Shown: one piece after another, positions 62,375-64,000 of the stretch
Numbering within the stretch: position 1 is the stretch's first letter
Layout of the letters: every line of letters starts with the position of its first letter
Source: Thermomonospora echinospora
Lineage (GTDB): Bacteria; Actinomycetota; Actinomycetes; Streptosporangiales; Streptosporangiaceae
Direction: 5' to 3'
Assembly (NCBI RefSeq): GCF_900108175.1
Contig: NZ_FNVO01000003.1
Location: 248,001 to 312,000 of the forward strand
Length of the DNA: 64,000 nt
Made by a program: the position numbers and the translations under genes
Notes under the pieces: model-generated
Database searches by the model: none
The model's input: only the letters and a program-made list of their open reading frames with translations
Told to the model about the DNA's origin: nothing

Positions 62375-64000
<1,626 letters not shown>

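Overview
The window is very GC-rich, and third codon positions are almost always G or C. Several genes look leaderless, with a TAnnnT or CACAAT -10 element 6-8 nt before the start codon. The gene content includes FprA, a dxs/idi pair, DUF1707, a class F sortase, LacI-type MalR and CebR regulators, an MsiK-type ATPase and SigE-family sigma. This fits a filamentous actinomycete. The complete edd-glk-eda Entner-Doudoroff operon is uncommon in Streptomyces and hints at the Streptosporangiales or Pseudonocardiales side (inference). I see no insertion sequence, prophage or CRISPR array.

Layout. 1-19.6 kb is mostly housekeeping: the 3' part of a fatty-acid oxidation fusion gene, an APC amino-acid permease, FprA, dxs and idi (isoprenoids), a secreted protein with a class F sortase, an ASCH protein, a Mug-type DNA glycosylase, a TetR-controlled drug ABC exporter, aconitase, a PadR/DUF1707 pair and an M28 peptidase. 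19.7-24.5 kb is the Entner-Doudoroff operon with a divergent ROK repressor. 24.7-39.9 kb is a starch/maltodextrin block: a secreted alpha-amylase with three CBM20 modules, a giant amylopullulanase whose signal peptide is one frame out, malEFG, an alpha-glucosidase and a MalR regulator. 40.0-45.4 kb is the most unusual part. It holds a carrier protein-condensation didomain, a second MalR paralogue, a free carrier protein, an MFS exporter and an O-methyltransferase. These form a small NRPS-like cassette with no adenylation domain, under maltose-type operators. 45.4-53.2 kb is a cellobiose block (msiK, cebEFG, GH1 beta-glucosidase, cebR) with two perfect CebR boxes. 53.3-64 kb holds a DUF1996 protein, a SigE-family sigma factor with its membrane partner, four tightly packed tRNA genes, a LysE exporter, two RlaP-like nucleotidyltransferases flanking a FadD-like ligase, a small kinase, a zinc-finger protein and phosphoglucomutase, which is cut by the window end.

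How the genes work together. The two glycosidases cut starch outside the cell. MalEFG imports maltodextrins and the alpha-glucosidase releases glucose. Glk phosphorylates glucose, and Edd/Eda carry it to pyruvate and glyceraldehyde-3-phosphate. CebEFG and BglC do the same for cellobiose. There is no malK in the maltose operon, so the MsiK-type ATPase in the cellobiose block may power both importers. The carrier-protein cassette looks wired to the same sugar signal. That would make it a candidate carbohydrate-responsive natural-product or modification pathway that has not been described; this last point is inference.
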